This document shows, piece by piece, positions 52,496 through 63,071 of a DNA stretch of 64,000 nucleotides. This DNA comes from Gammaproteobacteria bacterium. GTDB lineage: Bacteria; Pseudomonadota; Gammaproteobacteria; Enterobacterales; Alteromonadaceae. A model generated the notes under the pieces. The model saw only the letters and a program-made list of their open reading frames with translations, did not search any database and had not been told where the DNA came from. The stretch is from assembly GCA_023380515.1 (NCBI GenBank), contig JAMCRH010000170.1, positions 29,614-93,613 of the forward strand, written 5' to 3'. Each line of letters begins with the position of its first letter. Positions within the stretch are counted from its first letter, which is position 1. The position numbers and the translations under genes are program-made.

Positions 52496-54371
52496 TGCCA
52501 TCACCTCCCTCAGATAACACCCATGCATCGATTTGTTGGCTTAATAATTCGAGTGGTAATGCCCCGTGACGGAGCACTTGCCAATGAAACTCGCGGACAT
52601 CGAAATCATCACCGAGTGCGGCTTCCGCCTTATCTCGCAGACCTTGAATGTGCAACTGTCCGATTTTATAAGCCAATGCTTGTCCGGGCAGCGCCATGAA
52701 GCGCTCGGCTTCGGAAACCGCTCGTGCTTCCTGCACCGGTGCATTAGCATACATATAGTCCAAGACGTCCTGACGCGACCAACCATAAGCATGAATACCC
52801 GTGTCGACGACTAACCGAATTGCCCGCCATAACTCAGCAATATACTGCCCGTAGCGGTCATAGGACTCGTAAACACCTAGCTCGTCACCCAGTGACTCAG
52901 CATACAAGCCCCAGCCTTCATTGAAAGCAGTTTCCACGCCGTAACGCCGAAATGGCGGCAGGTGTTCCATTTCCCGTTGTAACGCGAGTTGATAATGATG
53001 ACCTGGAATCGCCTCATGCAAAGTCAACGCGCCTTTCGCCCACGTCGGTCGTGCCGGTAAGTCATAGGTATTGAGATAGAAAATACCGGGGCGACTGCCG
53101 TCTTCTGAAGGAACTGAATAGCTACCTGAACTTGCGCTGCGCTCACGAAACTCTTCCACTTTGCGAATTTCATATCCTGCTCTTGGTAAACGTTCAGCGA
53201 AAAATAATCGCTCGGTTCGTTCTTCAACCGCGGCTGCAAACGCTCGGTAATCCGCTAACATTTCTTCTCGTGTCGCATAATGAAACTGTGGATCATCGCG
53301 CGTGAAAGCGAAAAACTCGGCCAACGTTCCGGTAAAATCAACTTCATCCATCACTGTGCCGATAGCATCGTGCAAACGTGCAACTTCGGAGAGGCCAATG
53401 GCGTGAATCTCGTCAGCGGTTAAATTTGTCGTGGTATGGAAACGTACAGCAAATTCATACCATGCTTTCCCGTTGGGAAGAGTGCCGATCCCAAATTCAT
53501 CGGTTCGCGCGGCCGGTAAATACTCAAATTCAAGAAAATCGGCAAGTGCCCTATAAGCAGGTAACACCGCTTCCTGCAACGCCGCTTGATAGCTAGCGGA
53601 TAACTCGGTTCGCGACGCTTCAAGCGTCTCCGGTAATAGCAATAACGGCTGCCAAAAAATGCTCGACTGATAATCTTCTGTTGCAATGGCATGGGTTCGA
53701 ACTTGGTCAATTAAGCGTTGGACAACAACCGCAGGCAGCACAACATCTTGCTCGATACCTTGGCGCATATTGCGCTCTATACCAGCGAAAAATTGCGGTA
53801 TTTGCCGCATCCGCCGCTCCCATTGGGCATAATGCTCCAACTGACCAAATGGCTGAGCGCCGGTTCCCGAGCCTAGCACTGCCAATTGACTTGGCGCATT
53901 ATAGAATTGATTCATCGGGATTAAATGCTCAGGAAATTGCATTTGTTCAAGAGCGACGCGGCGATCCCGTCGAAATAATTGATAGGTCAGGTAATCGGAC
54001 TCACTCAGCTGCGCAGGATCGATTCGTTCGACTGCAGCTAAGTACTCTTCTTCCAACATCCGCTGGCGGTACCTATGTTCTTCACTATAGACATCCGGCA
54101 AACGGTCGTGTTGTTGCCCTTGTCCCATCAGCGTTGCTTGTAACGGATTTAGCTCTAAGTTGGCTTGAAAGTAAGCGTCATAGATTTTAGTTAAAGTAGC
54201 AGCGGTAGGACTACCTGCTGAACCGGACGGAGCCGAAGTATCTCGTGGGCTGCAGGCAACCACAAAGATCAGGGCAACAATAAAAGCAATTGGAATGAAC
54301 CAAGTACTTTGGGTTGTTGTTAAACGAGAGAAACGTAATTTTTGCAACTGTAAATTTTGAACCATCGACAT
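52482..54371 (-). CDS. DUF885 family lipoprotein, putative metallopeptidase
   Basis: A 629-residue protein. After an unusually long 24-residue leader comes a hydrophobic stretch and lipobox (ALIFVVAC, cysteine 40). The DUF885 domain fills the rest. The zinc-site candidate HEAIPGHH is at residues 452-459, with downstream NEGWGLYAESLG supplying a third ligand; both are conserved family marks. Members are thought to be peptidases of the periplasm or cell surface, but few are characterised. It is the fifth exported peptidase-like gene in the window and is coupled to rssA. Confidence 0.88.
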   Translation of the reverse strand: MSMVQNLQLQKLRFSRLTTTQSTWFIPIAFIVALIFVVACSPRDTSAPSGSAGSPTAATLTKIYDAYFQANLELNPLQATLMGQGQQHDRLPDVYSEEHRYRQRMLEEEYLAAVERIDPAQLSESDYLTYQLFRRDRRVALEQMQFPEHLIPMNQFYNAPSQLAVLGSGTGAQPFGQLEHYAQWERRMRQIPQFFAGIERNMRQGIEQDVVLPAVVVQRLIDQVRTHAIATEDYQSSIFWQPLLLLPETLEASRTELSASYQAALQEAVLPAYRALADFLEFEYLPAARTDEFGIGTLPNGKAWYEFAVRFHTTTNLTADEIHAIGLSEVARLHDAIGTVMDEVDFTGTLAEFFAFTRDDPQFHYATREEMLADYRAFAAAVEERTERLFFAERLPRAGYEIRKVEEFRERSASSGSYSVPSEDGSRPGIFYLNTYDLPARPTWAKGALTLHEAIPGHHYQLALQREMEHLPPFRRYGVETAFNEGWGLYAESLGDELGVYESYDRYGQYIAELWRAIRLVVDTGIHAYGWSRQDVLDYMYANAPVQEARAVSEAERFMALPGQALAYKIGQLHIQGLRDKAEAALGDDFDVREFHWQVLRHGALPLELLSQQIDAWVLSEGGDGNGDK

Positions 54372-54446
54372 GTACTGTTATCCATTCCAAGCACAACGTT
54401 AATTGAGCTGAAATCATGCCATATTCACACACAACAAACTAGCAGG

Positions 54447-54483
54447 AAAAACCCCCATTATTGGCTCGCAACAATGGGGGTTT
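54447..54483 (-). terminator. Terminator of recA
   Basis: AAACCCCCATT/AATGGGGGTTT stem with a 13-base loop and a T5 run on the minus strand, 66 bases past the recA stop codon. Confidence 0.88.
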
Positions 54484-54549
54484 GAATCATCGTTCTGGAA
54501 TTATGTCGGCAACAGTGTTCACGAATATACCTGCCAACTAAAACACGCT

Positions 54550-55596
54550 TTAATCTTCGAGTGCTTCCGGAGTTTCTGCAAGCGCTGGGTCATCAGCTGC
54601 AATGGTTGGCTTCAGTAACAACATGTCGCGTAGTTGCTTCTCAACTTCATTGGCAATCTTTGGATTATCTGCCAAGAATTTCATTGAGTTTGCTTTGCCT
54701 TGACCAATTTTATCGCCTTTATAGCTATACCAAGCACCGGCTTTATCAATCAGTTTGTGCTTCACACCTAAATCGATCAGTTCGCCTTCTTTAGAAATCC
54801 CAGCACCGTACATGATCTGGAAGTTAGCTTCTTTAAACGGCGGTGCAACTTTGTTCTTCACGACTTTCACACGCGTTTCGTTACCAACAACCTCATCGCC
54901 TTCTTTTAGCGAACCTGTCCGGCGAATGTCTAAACGTACAGACGCATAGAATTTCAGTGCATTACCACCGGTCGTTGTTTCTGGGTTACCAAACATGACA
55001 CCGATTTTCATCCGAATCTGGTTAATGAAAATACACATGGTGTTTGATTTTTTAATGTTGGCGGTTAGCTTGCGCAATGCCTGTGACATTAGGCGTGCTT
55101 GCAAGCCCATGTGCGAGTCACCCATTTCACCTTCAATTTCGGCTTTCGGCGTTAATGCGGCAACCGAGTCAACGATAATCACATCAACGGCGGCGGAACG
55201 AACCAACATGTCACAGATTTCTAAGGCTTGTTCACCCGTATCTGGTTGCGACACTAATAACTCGTCAACCTTAACCCCTAATTTCTCCGCATAGACTGGA
55301 TCGAGAGCGTGTTCCGCATCAACGAACGCACAAGTCTTCCCTTGCTTCTGCGCTTCGGCGATAACTTGCAACGTTAAGGTGGTTTTACCGCTTGATTCTG
55401 GACCGTAAATTTCAATCACACGTCCGCAAGGAAGACCGCCAATACCAAGAGCGATATCTAAACTTAATGAACCGGTTGAAATCGCTTCGATATCCATGGC
55501 TCGATTATCGCCTAAACGCATAATCGCACCTTTACCAAACTGCCGTTCGATCTGACCGAGCGCAGCAGCCAGCGCTTTTTGTTTGTTCTCGTTCAT
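54550..55596 (-). CDS. recA: RecA, recombinase and SOS co-protease
   Basis: Strand-exchange ATPase of homologous recombination that also triggers LexA self-cleavage. The 348-residue protein is highly conserved: Walker [11 protein letters not shown], the MAW and DNA-binding loop regions ([42 protein letters not shown]), and an acidic C-terminal tail ([15 protein letters not shown]). A GGAGCG ribosome site precedes the ATG. It is preceded by its own LexA-controlled promoter and lies downstream of pncC, as in most Gammaproteobacteria. There is no recX in the window after it. Confidence 0.98.
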   Translation of the reverse strand: MNENKQKALAAALGQIERQFGKGAIMRLGDNRAMDIEAISTGSLSLDIALGIGGLPCGRVIEIYGPESSGKTTLTLQVIAEAQKQGKTCAFVDAEHALDPVYAEKLGVKVDELLVSQPDTGEQALEICDMLVRSAAVDVIIVDSVAALTPKAEIEGEMGDSHMGLQARLMSQALRKLTANIKKSNTMCIFINQIRMKIGVMFGNPETTTGGNALKFYASVRLDIRRTGSLKEGDEVVGNETRVKVVKNKVAPPFKEANFQIMYGAGISKEGELIDLGVKHKLIDKAGAWYSYKGDKIGQGKANSMKFLADNPKIANEVEKQLRDMLLLKPTIAADDPALAETPEALED

Positions 55597-55656
55597 ATTT
55601 ATCGCTCCGCTATTCTTGCAAAACTGTTCGATTGGAAACTAACCTAATTGCTAACA

Positions 55657-55684
55657 AGTATACTGGTTATCTATACAGTATCAA
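55657..55684 (-). promoter_or_regulatory. recA promoter overlapped by a LexA (SOS) box
   Basis: On the minus strand, TTGATA (55684-55679) and TATACT (55662-55657) are 16 bases apart. Between and over them lies the LexA site TACTGGTTATCTATACAGTA (plus strand 55661-55680). One half is a perfect CTGT (read on the minus strand) and the other is CTGG in place of CTGT. The arrangement is nearly that of E. coli recA, so SOS induction is expected. Confidence 0.88.
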
Positions 55685-55734
55685 GCCGATTTGGCGATTT
55701 CTTACAAAACTTTCTTAAATATTTTAATAACTAC

Positions 55735-56235
55735 TTATTTTTCAGACAGATAAAACGACAACTTAGCTAATGCATGGGCACAAGCTTGGGCGCGAATCTG
55801 TTGGCGATCACCATTAAAGTACTGGATATCACTGTATAACTTTTTGCCAATGGCAAACCCAAAACACACCATGCCGACCGGCTTTGCTCGTGTTCCCCCA
55901 TCTGGGCCAGCAACACCGGTTGTACTCACCGCCACTGCCGTTTGTAACAGCAGTTGTGCGCCGCGCGCCATGGCTTGAGCGCACTCAACAGAAACCGCGC
56001 CGTGTTGCTCCAATACAACATCGGCGACGCCAAGCACATCGGTCTTGACTTGATTACTATAACTAACCACGCTGCCCTGAAACCAAGCGGAACTACCCGG
56101 CCGATCGGTACATGCACTTGCAACCCCGCCGCCAGTACAGGACTCTGCTGTGGCCAATAACCAGTCCTTGGCCTGGAGTTGTTCAGCAAGTTTTGCCACT
56201 GAATCGGCAATTGCGGGGATTTTTTGCGCAGTCAT
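55735..56235 (-). CDS. pncC: PncC/CinA-C domain nicotinamide-nucleotide amidase
   Basis: Deamidates nicotinamide mononucleotide to nicotinate mononucleotide in NAD recycling, in the cytoplasm. The 166-residue protein is the stand-alone CinA C-terminal domain. Motifs: TAESCTGGGVASACTDRPGSS with the catalytic serine region, VSYSNQVKTDVLGV, STTGVAGPDGGTRAKPVG. It has an AAAGGA ribosome site. It lies before recA on the same strand (E. coli ygaD-recA order), but recA has its own promoter in the 138-base gap. Confidence 0.94.
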   Translation of the reverse strand: MTAQKIPAIADSVAKLAEQLQAKDWLLATAESCTGGGVASACTDRPGSSAWFQGSVVSYSNQVKTDVLGVADVVLEQHGAVSVECAQAMARGAQLLLQTAVAVSTTGVAGPDGGTRAKPVGMVCFGFAIGKKLYSDIQYFNGDRQQIRAQACAHALAKLSFYLSEK

Positions 56236-56459
56236 AAACGATCCTTTACGATTTAGGCTTGGATTTTTGCTGTGAAAACGTGATCATAGCGTATGCACCT
56301 GATGTGCTTCGCTCGGGTAACAAGGCACACACCGGAAAACACGAACAGTTGGTACTTGGTTTTATGTCGGCAAGCGCATCTTTCATTGAGCGATGACCTG
56401 ACAAAGTACATACTAGCTCAAGCATTATTCACGTATCGACAAAATAATAACAGGGACTC

Positions 56460-59060
56460 ATGGCAGATTCAGCAACTTCGCATACACCTATGATGCAACA
56501 GTACTTAGCGATCAAAGCACAGCATCCAGACATTTTGCTGTTTTATCGCATGGGCGATTTCTATGAGCTCTTCTACGACGACGCTGAGCGAGCCGCTGAT
56601 CTACTCGACATTACCCTGACCCAACGTGGTCAATCGGCCGGTCGGCCGATCCCCATGGCCGGCGTACCCTACCATGCGGTCGAAGGCTACCTCGCGCGCC
56701 TAATCAAACTCGGCGAGTCTGTCGCAATTTGTGAACAAATCGGCGATCCGGCAACGAGCAAGGGTCCGGTGGAACGTCAAGTCGTCCGTATTATTACGCC
56801 TGGCACAGTCACTGACGAAGCCCTACTTGAACCGGCTCGGGAAAATCTCTTAGTTGCGGTCGTAGCCGGTGAGCGCACGCGTTGGGGCTTGGCCATTGTC
56901 GATATTGCCAGTGGTCGTTTTACCATCACGGAAGTTGAACATAACGACGCGTTACGCAGCGAGCTAGAACGCTTGCAACCGGCTGAACTACTTCATCCAG
57001 AATCATTATCTGTCAGCGAATTCGCACCCCATGGCAGCAAAACCCGCCGTCGACCCGACTGGGAATTTAGCCATGATAGTGCCTTTGAATTACTCTGCCG
57101 ACAATTCCAAACGCAAGACCTACAAGGCTTCGGAATCGCTGCAGAACATCTTGGCATCGCTGCGGCCGGCTGCGTGCTGCAATATATTAAAGATACCCAA
57201 CGCGCAAGCTTGCCGCACTTACGTGCGCTACGACAGGAACAACGTAGTGAGGCGATTCAACTCGATACGATTAGCCGCAAGAACCTTGAAATAAGTCAAA
57301 ACTTACAAGGCGGTAAAACCCACACGCTTATCGCCGTGTTAGACCGCACCAAAACACCAATGGGCGCCCGATTATTGCAGCGTTGGCTCCATCGTCCATT
57401 ACGCAGCCATGCACGGGTTAACGACCGCTTAAATAAAGTTTCGGCCCTGATCGAAACCGGTGCCTGGTTAAATTTACAGCCGCTCTTGCAGGACATCGGT
57501 GACGTGGAACGCATCCTTGCACGGGTTGCCTTAGGTAGCGCACGACCGCGTGATTTAACTCGTTTACGCCAAGCCCTGACAATGCTGCCGCAGATCAATG
57601 ACTATCTCCAGCAAGACGGCTTGGTGACCAACTTTGCCGCATTCGAGTGTTTTGATAATCTTGCGACTCTTCTAACAACCGCAATTGTCGACCAGCCTCC
57701 GGTATTAATCCGTGATGGTGGTGTGATTCGCTCCGGTTACCATGAAGAGCTTGATCGTTTTCGCGAACTTAGCGCCGGCGGAACCCAACAACTTGACGAT
57801 CTCGAGCAACGCGAGCGTGAACGCACTGGTATCAGTAATCTTAAAATAGGCTTTAATAAAGTTCACGGCTATTACATTGAATTGAGTCGACTCGCTGCAG
57901 ACAAAGTTCCGCCCGAATATCAACGTCGGCAAACACTGAAGAACGCTGAACGTTATATCATTCCTGAATTAAAAACCTTTGAAGACTTGGTCCTGCAAAG
58001 CCAGAGCCGAGCTCTGGCATTAGAAAAAGAGCTGTACCAAGACATTCTTGAGCGCTTACGTGAGCAGATAGCCAGCTTGCAGGAGACTGCTGCACAGCTT
58101 GCTCGCCTCGATGTTTTCTGTTGCTTCGCCGAACGCGCCGTAACCCTCAATTACACTCGTCCGAGTTTTCATGACGGTGAAGGTTTAACGATTCAACAAG
58201 GGCGTCACCCGGTGGTCGAAGCTGTCATTAGTCAGCCGTTCATCGCCAACGATACTGAATTCACAGACGCGCAACGTTTACAGATAATTACTGGTCCAAA
58301 TATGGGCGGTAAATCAACCTACATGCGGCAAACCGCACTGATTGTGCTGCTCGCCCACACCGGCTGCTATGTGCCAGCACAAAGCGCTGACATTGGCTTA
58401 GTTGATCGGATCTTCACCCGCATTGGAGCGGCCGACGAGCTCGCTTCCGGACGTTCAACCTTTATGGTAGAAATGACCGAAACCGCGAACATCCTACATA
58501 ACGCTTCACGTCATTCGTTAGTGTTGATGGACGAAATCGGTCGCGGGACCTCAACCTATGATGGATTATCGCTAGCATGGGCTTGTGCCGAAGCCTTGAA
58601 TGACATTGGGGCAATGACACTATTTGCCACGCACTATTTCGAGTTAACCGGCCTTGCCGAGCAGCTGCCAGCCACCTGTAATCGACATGTGGATGCGACC
58701 GAGACCAATGATCAGGTCGCGTTCTTGTACCACTTGAAAGCGGGAGCAGCGAGCCGTAGCTTCGGTATCCAAGTTGCACGTTTAGCGGGCGTACCGGAGC
58801 GAGTTTTAGGTCGAGCTAAGCATTACTTAGCAGAACTTGAAGCGCGCTATAACCAAGCCGAGCAAGACGCCACCGGCCTACCAGAGCAAGGTCATCATGC
58901 ATCACAATCAAATCATGGTGAACAGCAATTAGGTTTACAGTTGCCGATCGATACCGAACAGCACCCTCTGTGGCTGCGCTTAGCGGCAATCGAGCCAGAC
59001 GAAATTAGCCCGAAGCAAGCTTTGGCTTTGCTGTATGAATTGAAGAAATTACAGAAATGA
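56460..59060 (+). CDS. mutS: MutS, DNA mismatch recognition ATPase
   Basis: The mismatch-recognition protein of methyl-directed repair. The 866-residue protein carries the mismatch-reading Phe-X-Glu motif in [11 protein letters not shown] (F34, E36), connector, core and clamp domains, Walker [26 protein letters not shown] and ATHYFEL. The C-terminal segment ends in the tetramerisation-type [14 protein letters not shown]. An AGGGA site lies close to the ATG. It is divergent from pncC-recA and convergent with rpoS, a common gammaproteobacterial order. Confidence 0.97.
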   Translation: MADSATSHTPMMQQYLAIKAQHPDILLFYRMGDFYELFYDDAERAADLLDITLTQRGQSAGRPIPMAGVPYHAVEGYLARLIKLGESVAICEQIGDPATSKGPVERQVVRIITPGTVTDEALLEPARENLLVAVVAGERTRWGLAIVDIASGRFTITEVEHNDALRSELERLQPAELLHPESLSVSEFAPHGSKTRRRPDWEFSHDSAFELLCRQFQTQDLQGFGIAAEHLGIAAAGCVLQYIKDTQRASLPHLRALRQEQRSEAIQLDTISRKNLEISQNLQGGKTHTLIAVLDRTKTPMGARLLQRWLHRPLRSHARVNDRLNKVSALIETGAWLNLQPLLQDIGDVERILARVALGSARPRDLTRLRQALTMLPQINDYLQQDGLVTNFAAFECFDNLATLLTTAIVDQPPVLIRDGGVIRSGYHEELDRFRELSAGGTQQLDDLEQRERERTGISNLKIGFNKVHGYYIELSRLAADKVPPEYQRRQTLKNAERYIIPELKTFEDLVLQSQSRALALEKELYQDILERLREQIASLQETAAQLARLDVFCCFAERAVTLNYTRPSFHDGEGLTIQQGRHPVVEAVISQPFIANDTEFTDAQRLQIITGPNMGGKSTYMRQTALIVLLAHTGCYVPAQSADIGLVDRIFTRIGAADELASGRSTFMVEMTETANILHNASRHSLVLMDEIGRGTSTYDGLSLAWACAEALNDIGAMTLFATHYFELTGLAEQLPATCNRHVDATETNDQVAFLYHLKAGAASRSFGIQVARLAGVPERVLGRAKHYLAELEARYNQAEQDATGLPEQGHHASQSNHGEQQLGLQLPIDTEQHPLWLRLAAIEPDEISPKQALALLYELKKLQK

Positions 59061-59084
59061 GACTAGCACCTGAAGGTGCTAGTC
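59061..59084. other. Stem-loop abutting mutS stop and overlapping rpoS stop
   Basis: A perfect 10-bp stem GACTAGCACC/GGTGCTAGTC with a TGAA loop begins the base after the mutS stop and contains the last codons of rpoS. Neither strand has a T-run, so it is not a classic intrinsic terminator. It may protect both message ends in this 18-base gap. Confidence 0.7.
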
Positions 59085-60056
59085 GTCTGAGAAAATAGAT
59101 TCGTTCGACAGCCCTTGTTGACCCATGATGTCACGCAGCCGGCGTAACGCTTCAACTTGAATTTGGCGTACACGCTCGCGGGTTAAAGCAATTTCACGGC
59201 CGACATCTTCAAGTGTTGCTGGTTCGTAACCCAATAAGCCAAAACGACGAGCTAAGACTTCTTTTTGTTTCGCGCTTAAGTTATCGAGCCAAAGTAACAA
59301 ACGCTCACGTAGGTCGTCGTCTTCCAGTATACCTTCTGGGCCAAGCTCACTTTCATCGGCAATGATATCAAGCAGACCTTTCTCACCTTCACCAGATAGT
59401 GGTGTGTCGACCGACGCAATTCGCTCATTCAAACGCAGCATTTTGGTGACATCTTCGACTGGGCATTGCAAACTACGCGCAATATCTTCAGCGGTCGGCT
59501 CGTGCTCTAAGGTCTGCGCTAATTCGCGGGCAGCACGCAGGTAGATATTTAATTCTTTGACCACATGAATCGGTAAACGAATCGTTCGCGTCTGATTCAT
59601 GATTGCACGTTCAATGGTTTGTCGAATCCACCAAGTCGCGTACGTTGAGAATCGAAAACCACGCTCAGGGTCGAATTTTTCTACCGCTCTAATTAAACCA
59701 AGGTTGCCCTCTTCGATTAAGTCGAGCAGTGCTAAACCACGGTTTTGATAGCGGCGTGCGATTTTAACCACTAAACGTAAATTACTTTCGATCATGCGTT
59801 GGCGCGCTTTCATGTCGCCTTGCAAAGCCTTGCGCGAGAAAAACACTTCTTCTTCGGCAGTTAACAATGGTGAGAACCCTATCTCATTGAGATACAGTTG
59901 TGTGGCATCTAACTTACGTTGATATTTAGAACTATTCGCTAATGCCTCTTCGAGTTCTGCATCGATTTCTTCGCGGCCTTCATCAACCGCAACATCGCCT
60001 GAAAACTCTAGGTCATCCGCGTCGTTGTCCTGCTCGTTCTCTGCTTCTTCTCGCAT
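59079..60056 (-). CDS. rpoS: RpoS, stationary-phase sigma factor
   Basis: The sigma factor of stationary phase and general stress. The 325-residue protein has region 1.2 ([33 protein letters not shown]), region 2 with the RpoS-typical [64 protein letters not shown] (seen in pieces), region 3 and the region 4 helix-turn-helix ([21 protein letters not shown]). The N-terminus is acidic. It has a GGTGGAG ribosome site and lies 29 bases after nlpD; in E. coli the main rpoS promoter is inside nlpD. Confidence 0.96.
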   Translation of the reverse strand: MREEAENEQDNDADDLEFSGDVAVDEGREEIDAELEEALANSSKYQRKLDATQLYLNEIGFSPLLTAEEEVFFSRKALQGDMKARQRMIESNLRLVVKIARRYQNRGLALLDLIEEGNLGLIRAVEKFDPERGFRFSTYATWWIRQTIERAIMNQTRTIRLPIHVVKELNIYLRAARELAQTLEHEPTAEDIARSLQCPVEDVTKMLRLNERIASVDTPLSGEGEKGLLDIIADESELGPEGILEDDDLRERLLLWLDNLSAKQKEVLARRFGLLGYEPATLEDVGREIALTRERVRQIQVEALRRLRDIMGQQGLSNESIFSDD

Positions 60057-60085
60057 GCTCCACCCCTAAAAACGGCTGCGAATGA

Positions 60086-61048
60086 CTATTTTTTCGGCAG
60101 GTAATTCTCTGGATTGACTGAGTTACCCCGAAAACGCAGTTCAAAGCGCAATCGTACATCTTCCCTACCACTGCTGCCCATGGTCGCAATTTGCTGACCA
60201 GACTCCACCCATTGTTGCTCTTGGACAAGAATCTGTTCGTTGTGACCATATGCGGTTATATAATCATCACTATGTTTCAAAATGATTAACTGTCCATAAC
60301 CTCGCAGTGCAGTACCTACGTAAACCACACGCCCAGCCGCTGCTGCCTGCACCGGCTCACCTCGGCGTCCGGCAAACTCCATACCATTGCCGCCAGCTTG
60401 ATTCGAAAAACGCCGCACCAATTGGCCTTGGCTTGGCCATTGCCAACGAATTTCCGCATTGGTCTGCTGACGTTGCGGTGGCGCCGACGGTCGCGTTGTC
60501 GTCTGCGTTGTCGTGCCTTGAGTGGGTGTACTAGTTCCAGTCGTCGGTGGCGCTGTAGCTACCGTTGTTGGGCGACTAGCTTCCTGTTTTGGCACTGTTT
60601 TTTGTTGGTTTACGTTACCACCATACTCGCTCTGCGAAGATGTGGCAATAGGGTTTACTATAACATTTGACTGATTATTGTTATTTTCTTTGATGGAAGT
60701 GTTGCGTGCCGCGGTTTGTCGCGTATGCGCAGCGGAATCACGCAAACGTAAAGTTTGCCCAACAAAGATCGTATAGGGATCCTGTAGATTGTTGAGCCGG
60801 GCTAGTTCGCGTAAATCCATATTGGCTCGAAACGCAATAGAGTAAAGGGTTTCACCACGCTGAACTTGATGGGTATCCCCGTGTAATGAGGCTTTTTCAT
60901 AATCATGGACGCTAAAGCCACGATAAACGTGGTCGACGGGAGCCGGCGTTGTCGTACTTGAGCAGCCACCGAGCGTCAAGACAAGCGCACTGAGAACCAC
61001 TAACCTAGCCCACACGCTATGCGAATAAACGTGTGTGGACTTAGTCAT
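60086..61048 (-). CDS. nlpD: NlpD, LysM-LytM lipoprotein (amidase activator)
   Basis: An outer-membrane lipoprotein that activates the division amidase AmiC in enterics. The 320-residue protein has a lipobox, ALVLTLGGC, a LysM domain (HQVQRGETLYSIAFRANMDLRELARLNN, seen in parts), a Thr/Pro/Gln-rich linker, and a C-terminal M23/LytM domain. As in E. coli NlpD, the zinc ligands are lost (GNGMEFAGRRGE; RLRFELRF), so it should activate rather than cut. I take the ATG 61046-61048 with AAGG ten bases upstream; ATGs three and nine codons earlier are less likely. Confidence 0.94.
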   Translation of the reverse strand: MTKSTHVYSHSVWARLVVLSALVLTLGGCSSTTTPAPVDHVYRGFSVHDYEKASLHGDTHQVQRGETLYSIAFRANMDLRELARLNNLQDPYTIFVGQTLRLRDSAAHTRQTAARNTSIKENNNNQSNVIVNPIATSSQSEYGGNVNQQKTVPKQEASRPTTVATAPPTTGTSTPTQGTTTQTTTRPSAPPQRQQTNAEIRWQWPSQGQLVRRFSNQAGGNGMEFAGRRGEPVQAAAAGRVVYVGTALRGYGQLIILKHSDDYITAYGHNEQILVQEQQWVESGQQIATMGSSGREDVRLRFELRFRGNSVNPENYLPKK

Positions 61049-61097
61049 GATGAACATACCTTGTCGTCGCTGCACTCGGACTCCTGTCAGTGATCAG

Positions 61098-61676
61098 TTA
61101 GCGAACAATGAGGTAAACAATAACAGCTAACGCGACAATAGCCCAACCTATGGTGTCGAGATGCTGACGTAAGTGCTTCTCCATAATCGGCCCGCCCCAA
61201 CGCATGAGCCATGCAACTAAAAAGAAGCGCATGCTGCGGCCAATAATGGAAGCGATTACGAAGGGTAAAAAGGCGATCGCTAAAACCCCTGCTGTCACGG
61301 TAAATACTTTATAGGGTATGGGTGAGAAGCCGGCTAAAAATATCACCCAGAAACCCCATTCGGCAAACCAGTTTTGCGCGAGGACGAAGGTCTCTTGATA
61401 CCCAAAGTATTCCAGTGCCGGCTGCACGATAGGTTCAAAGGCCAACATGCCAAGGAAATACCCGGCAATGCCACCGAGTACTGAGAAAATGGATGTTAAT
61501 AGCGCGAAGCGAAACGCTTTCTCTGGCTGAGCAATTGCCATTGGTGCCAACATCACGTCAACCGGAATCGGGAAAATGACCGATTCAGCAAAGCTTACCC
61601 CAGCTAAAATTGAAGGTGCGCGACGATGTTGTGCCCACACTAATGCTTTGTCGTACAGGGCGGTAAATACCTTCAC
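61098..61676 (-). CDS. yqaA: YqaA family (DedA/SNARE-associated) membrane protein
   Basis: A 192-residue inner-membrane protein of the DedA superfamily, whose members act in lipid carrier recycling. Paired family motifs are [17 protein letters not shown] and [19 protein letters not shown], each in a re-entrant-type segment, with about four other helices. The start is GTG at 61676-61674, overlapping the pcm stop by four bases (GTGA). Its place between pcm and nlpD is common in this group of bacteria. The substrate is unknown. Confidence 0.88.
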   Translation of the reverse strand: MKVFTALYDKALVWAQHRRAPSILAGVSFAESVIFPIPVDVMLAPMAIAQPEKAFRFALLTSIFSVLGGIAGYFLGMLAFEPIVQPALEYFGYQETFVLAQNWFAEWGFWVIFLAGFSPIPYKVFTVTAGVLAIAFLPFVIASIIGRSMRFFLVAWLMRWGGPIMEKHLRQHLDTIGWAIVALAVIVYLIVR

Positions 61677-62314
61677 GCTAAATCTCCCTGAATTAATGGT
61701 ACAAACTTCACTGAACCCTCACTTTTCTGTTGATAATCATCGCCCTGCCGCTCGACAACCAGCAGTTCTTGCGACTGCCCGCCGACCGGAATAATTAATC
61801 GACCACCGGCAGGATTGAGTTGTTCGAGCAACTTTTCTGGAATTCGTTCCGCCGCTGCAGTCACTAAAATCGCATCAAATGGTGCTTTGCTCGGCCAACC
61901 TTGCCAACCGTCACCGTGGCGTAATTGCACATTATGCAAATCGAGGCGTTTTAACCGTCGCTGCGCTTGATATTGCAACGAGCTAATTCGCTCAACCGAA
62001 TAAACCTTAGCCACCAACTGCGCCAGAATTGCTGTTTGGTAACCGGATCCAGTACCAATTTCCAACACCGATTGCGGTTTTGTCTCCAGCACCAATTCAG
62101 TCATCTTTGCAACCATATACGGCTGCGAGATAGTTTGCCCCTTGCCGATCGGTAATGCGGTGTTGTCATAGGCTTGGTGCGCGAGTGATTCCGGCATAAA
62201 CTCATGACGAGGGGTGGTCGCAATTGCATTTAAAACGGCATCATTACTGATTCCGACACTTTGTAATTTTTGCGCGAGTTTACGCGCAACGCCTTGGAAA
62301 TTACTGACTATCAT
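61673..62314 (-). CDS. pcm: Protein-L-isoaspartate O-methyltransferase
   Basis: Repairs isoaspartyl residues in aged proteins, using SAM. The 213-residue protein carries the N-terminal [23 protein letters not shown] block, the SAM motif [18 protein letters not shown] and [23 protein letters not shown]. The ATG at 62312-62314 overlaps the surE stop by four bases (ATGA), which decides the start over a GTG six codons upstream. surE-pcm-nlpD-rpoS is a conserved stationary-phase cluster. Confidence 0.95.
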   Translation of the reverse strand: MIVSNFQGVARKLAQKLQSVGISNDAVLNAIATTPRHEFMPESLAHQAYDNTALPIGKGQTISQPYMVAKMTELVLETKPQSVLEIGTGSGYQTAILAQLVAKVYSVERISSLQYQAQRRLKRLDLHNVQLRHGDGWQGWPSKAPFDAILVTAAAERIPEKLLEQLNPAGGRLIIPVGGQSQELLVVERQGDDYQQKSEGSVKFVPLIQGDLA

Positions 62315-63060
62315 AAAGGTTTGCTTAACCACTCCTGAACTTGTTCTTGATCATCACGCGCTGTCATATCAACGGTTAACGGTGTAATCGACACATACCC
62401 GTCACGGATTGCTGCAAAATCCGTCCCAGGGCCATCATCTCGCTCAGGGCCAACTGGGCCATACCAAAAGATTTCTCGACCCCAGGGGTCACTGCCACGT
62501 ACCATATTTTCTGCTCGGTGGCGACGGCCTAAACGCGTGGTTTTCCACCCTTTAAGTTGCTCATAGGGTAAATACGGAACATTCACATTAAGCACAAAGT
62601 CCGAACGCAATGGTTGCTTTTGTAATCGCTCAATTAATTCCGCGACAACTTGCGCGGCAGTTTCATAGTAATCATGACCATGTTCGGCCATTGATACAGC
62701 AATCGCCGGCAAGCCAACGAAACGCCCCTCTGTCGCTGCTGCAACCGTTCCCGAGTAAATAACGTCATCACCCATATTCGGCGCATCGTTAATACCTGAC
62801 ACGACTAAGTCCGGTTGATCGCCTAACGGCGAATTGGTGCCTATATGGACACAATCAGTCGGCGTACCATTGACCGAGAAAAAACCATTTTCAAGTTGCT
62901 CGACCCGCAACGGATTATGCAACGTCAACGAGTTACTCGCGCCTGAACAGTTGCGGTCAGGCGCTATCACGACCACCTCGGCAACCTGCGCCAAAGCCTT
63001 ATGTAGCGCGGCTAGACCCGGTGCGCGAACACCGTCATCGTTACTCAATAGGATCTTCAT
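62311..63060 (-). CDS. surE: SurE, 5'/3'-nucleotidase
   Basis: A stationary-phase survival nucleotidase acting on nucleoside monophosphates and polyphosphate. The 249-residue protein starts [15 protein letters not shown], with metal ligands in the SNDDG motif. It continues with [42 protein letters not shown] and [20 protein letters not shown] favour the ATG at 63058-63060 with GGTGA upstream, matching the family; an ATG four codons earlier shares a base with the truD stop. Confidence 0.95.
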   Translation of the reverse strand: MKILLSNDDGVRAPGLAALHKALAQVAEVVVIAPDRNCSGASNSLTLHNPLRVEQLENGFFSVNGTPTDCVHIGTNSPLGDQPDLVVSGINDAPNMGDDVIYSGTVAAATEGRFVGLPAIAVSMAEHGHDYYETAAQVVAELIERLQKQPLRSDFVLNVNVPYLPYEQLKGWKTTRLGRRHRAENMVRGSDPWGREIFWYGPVGPERDDGPGTDFAAIRDGYVSITPLTVDMTARDDQEQVQEWLSKPL

Positions 63061-63071
63061 CGTCATCACCA

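Noticed and set aside
56236..56459. mutS promoter in the gap to pncC
   Set aside because: Only weak, ambiguous -35/-10 pairs (around TTGAGC near 56386) were seen.
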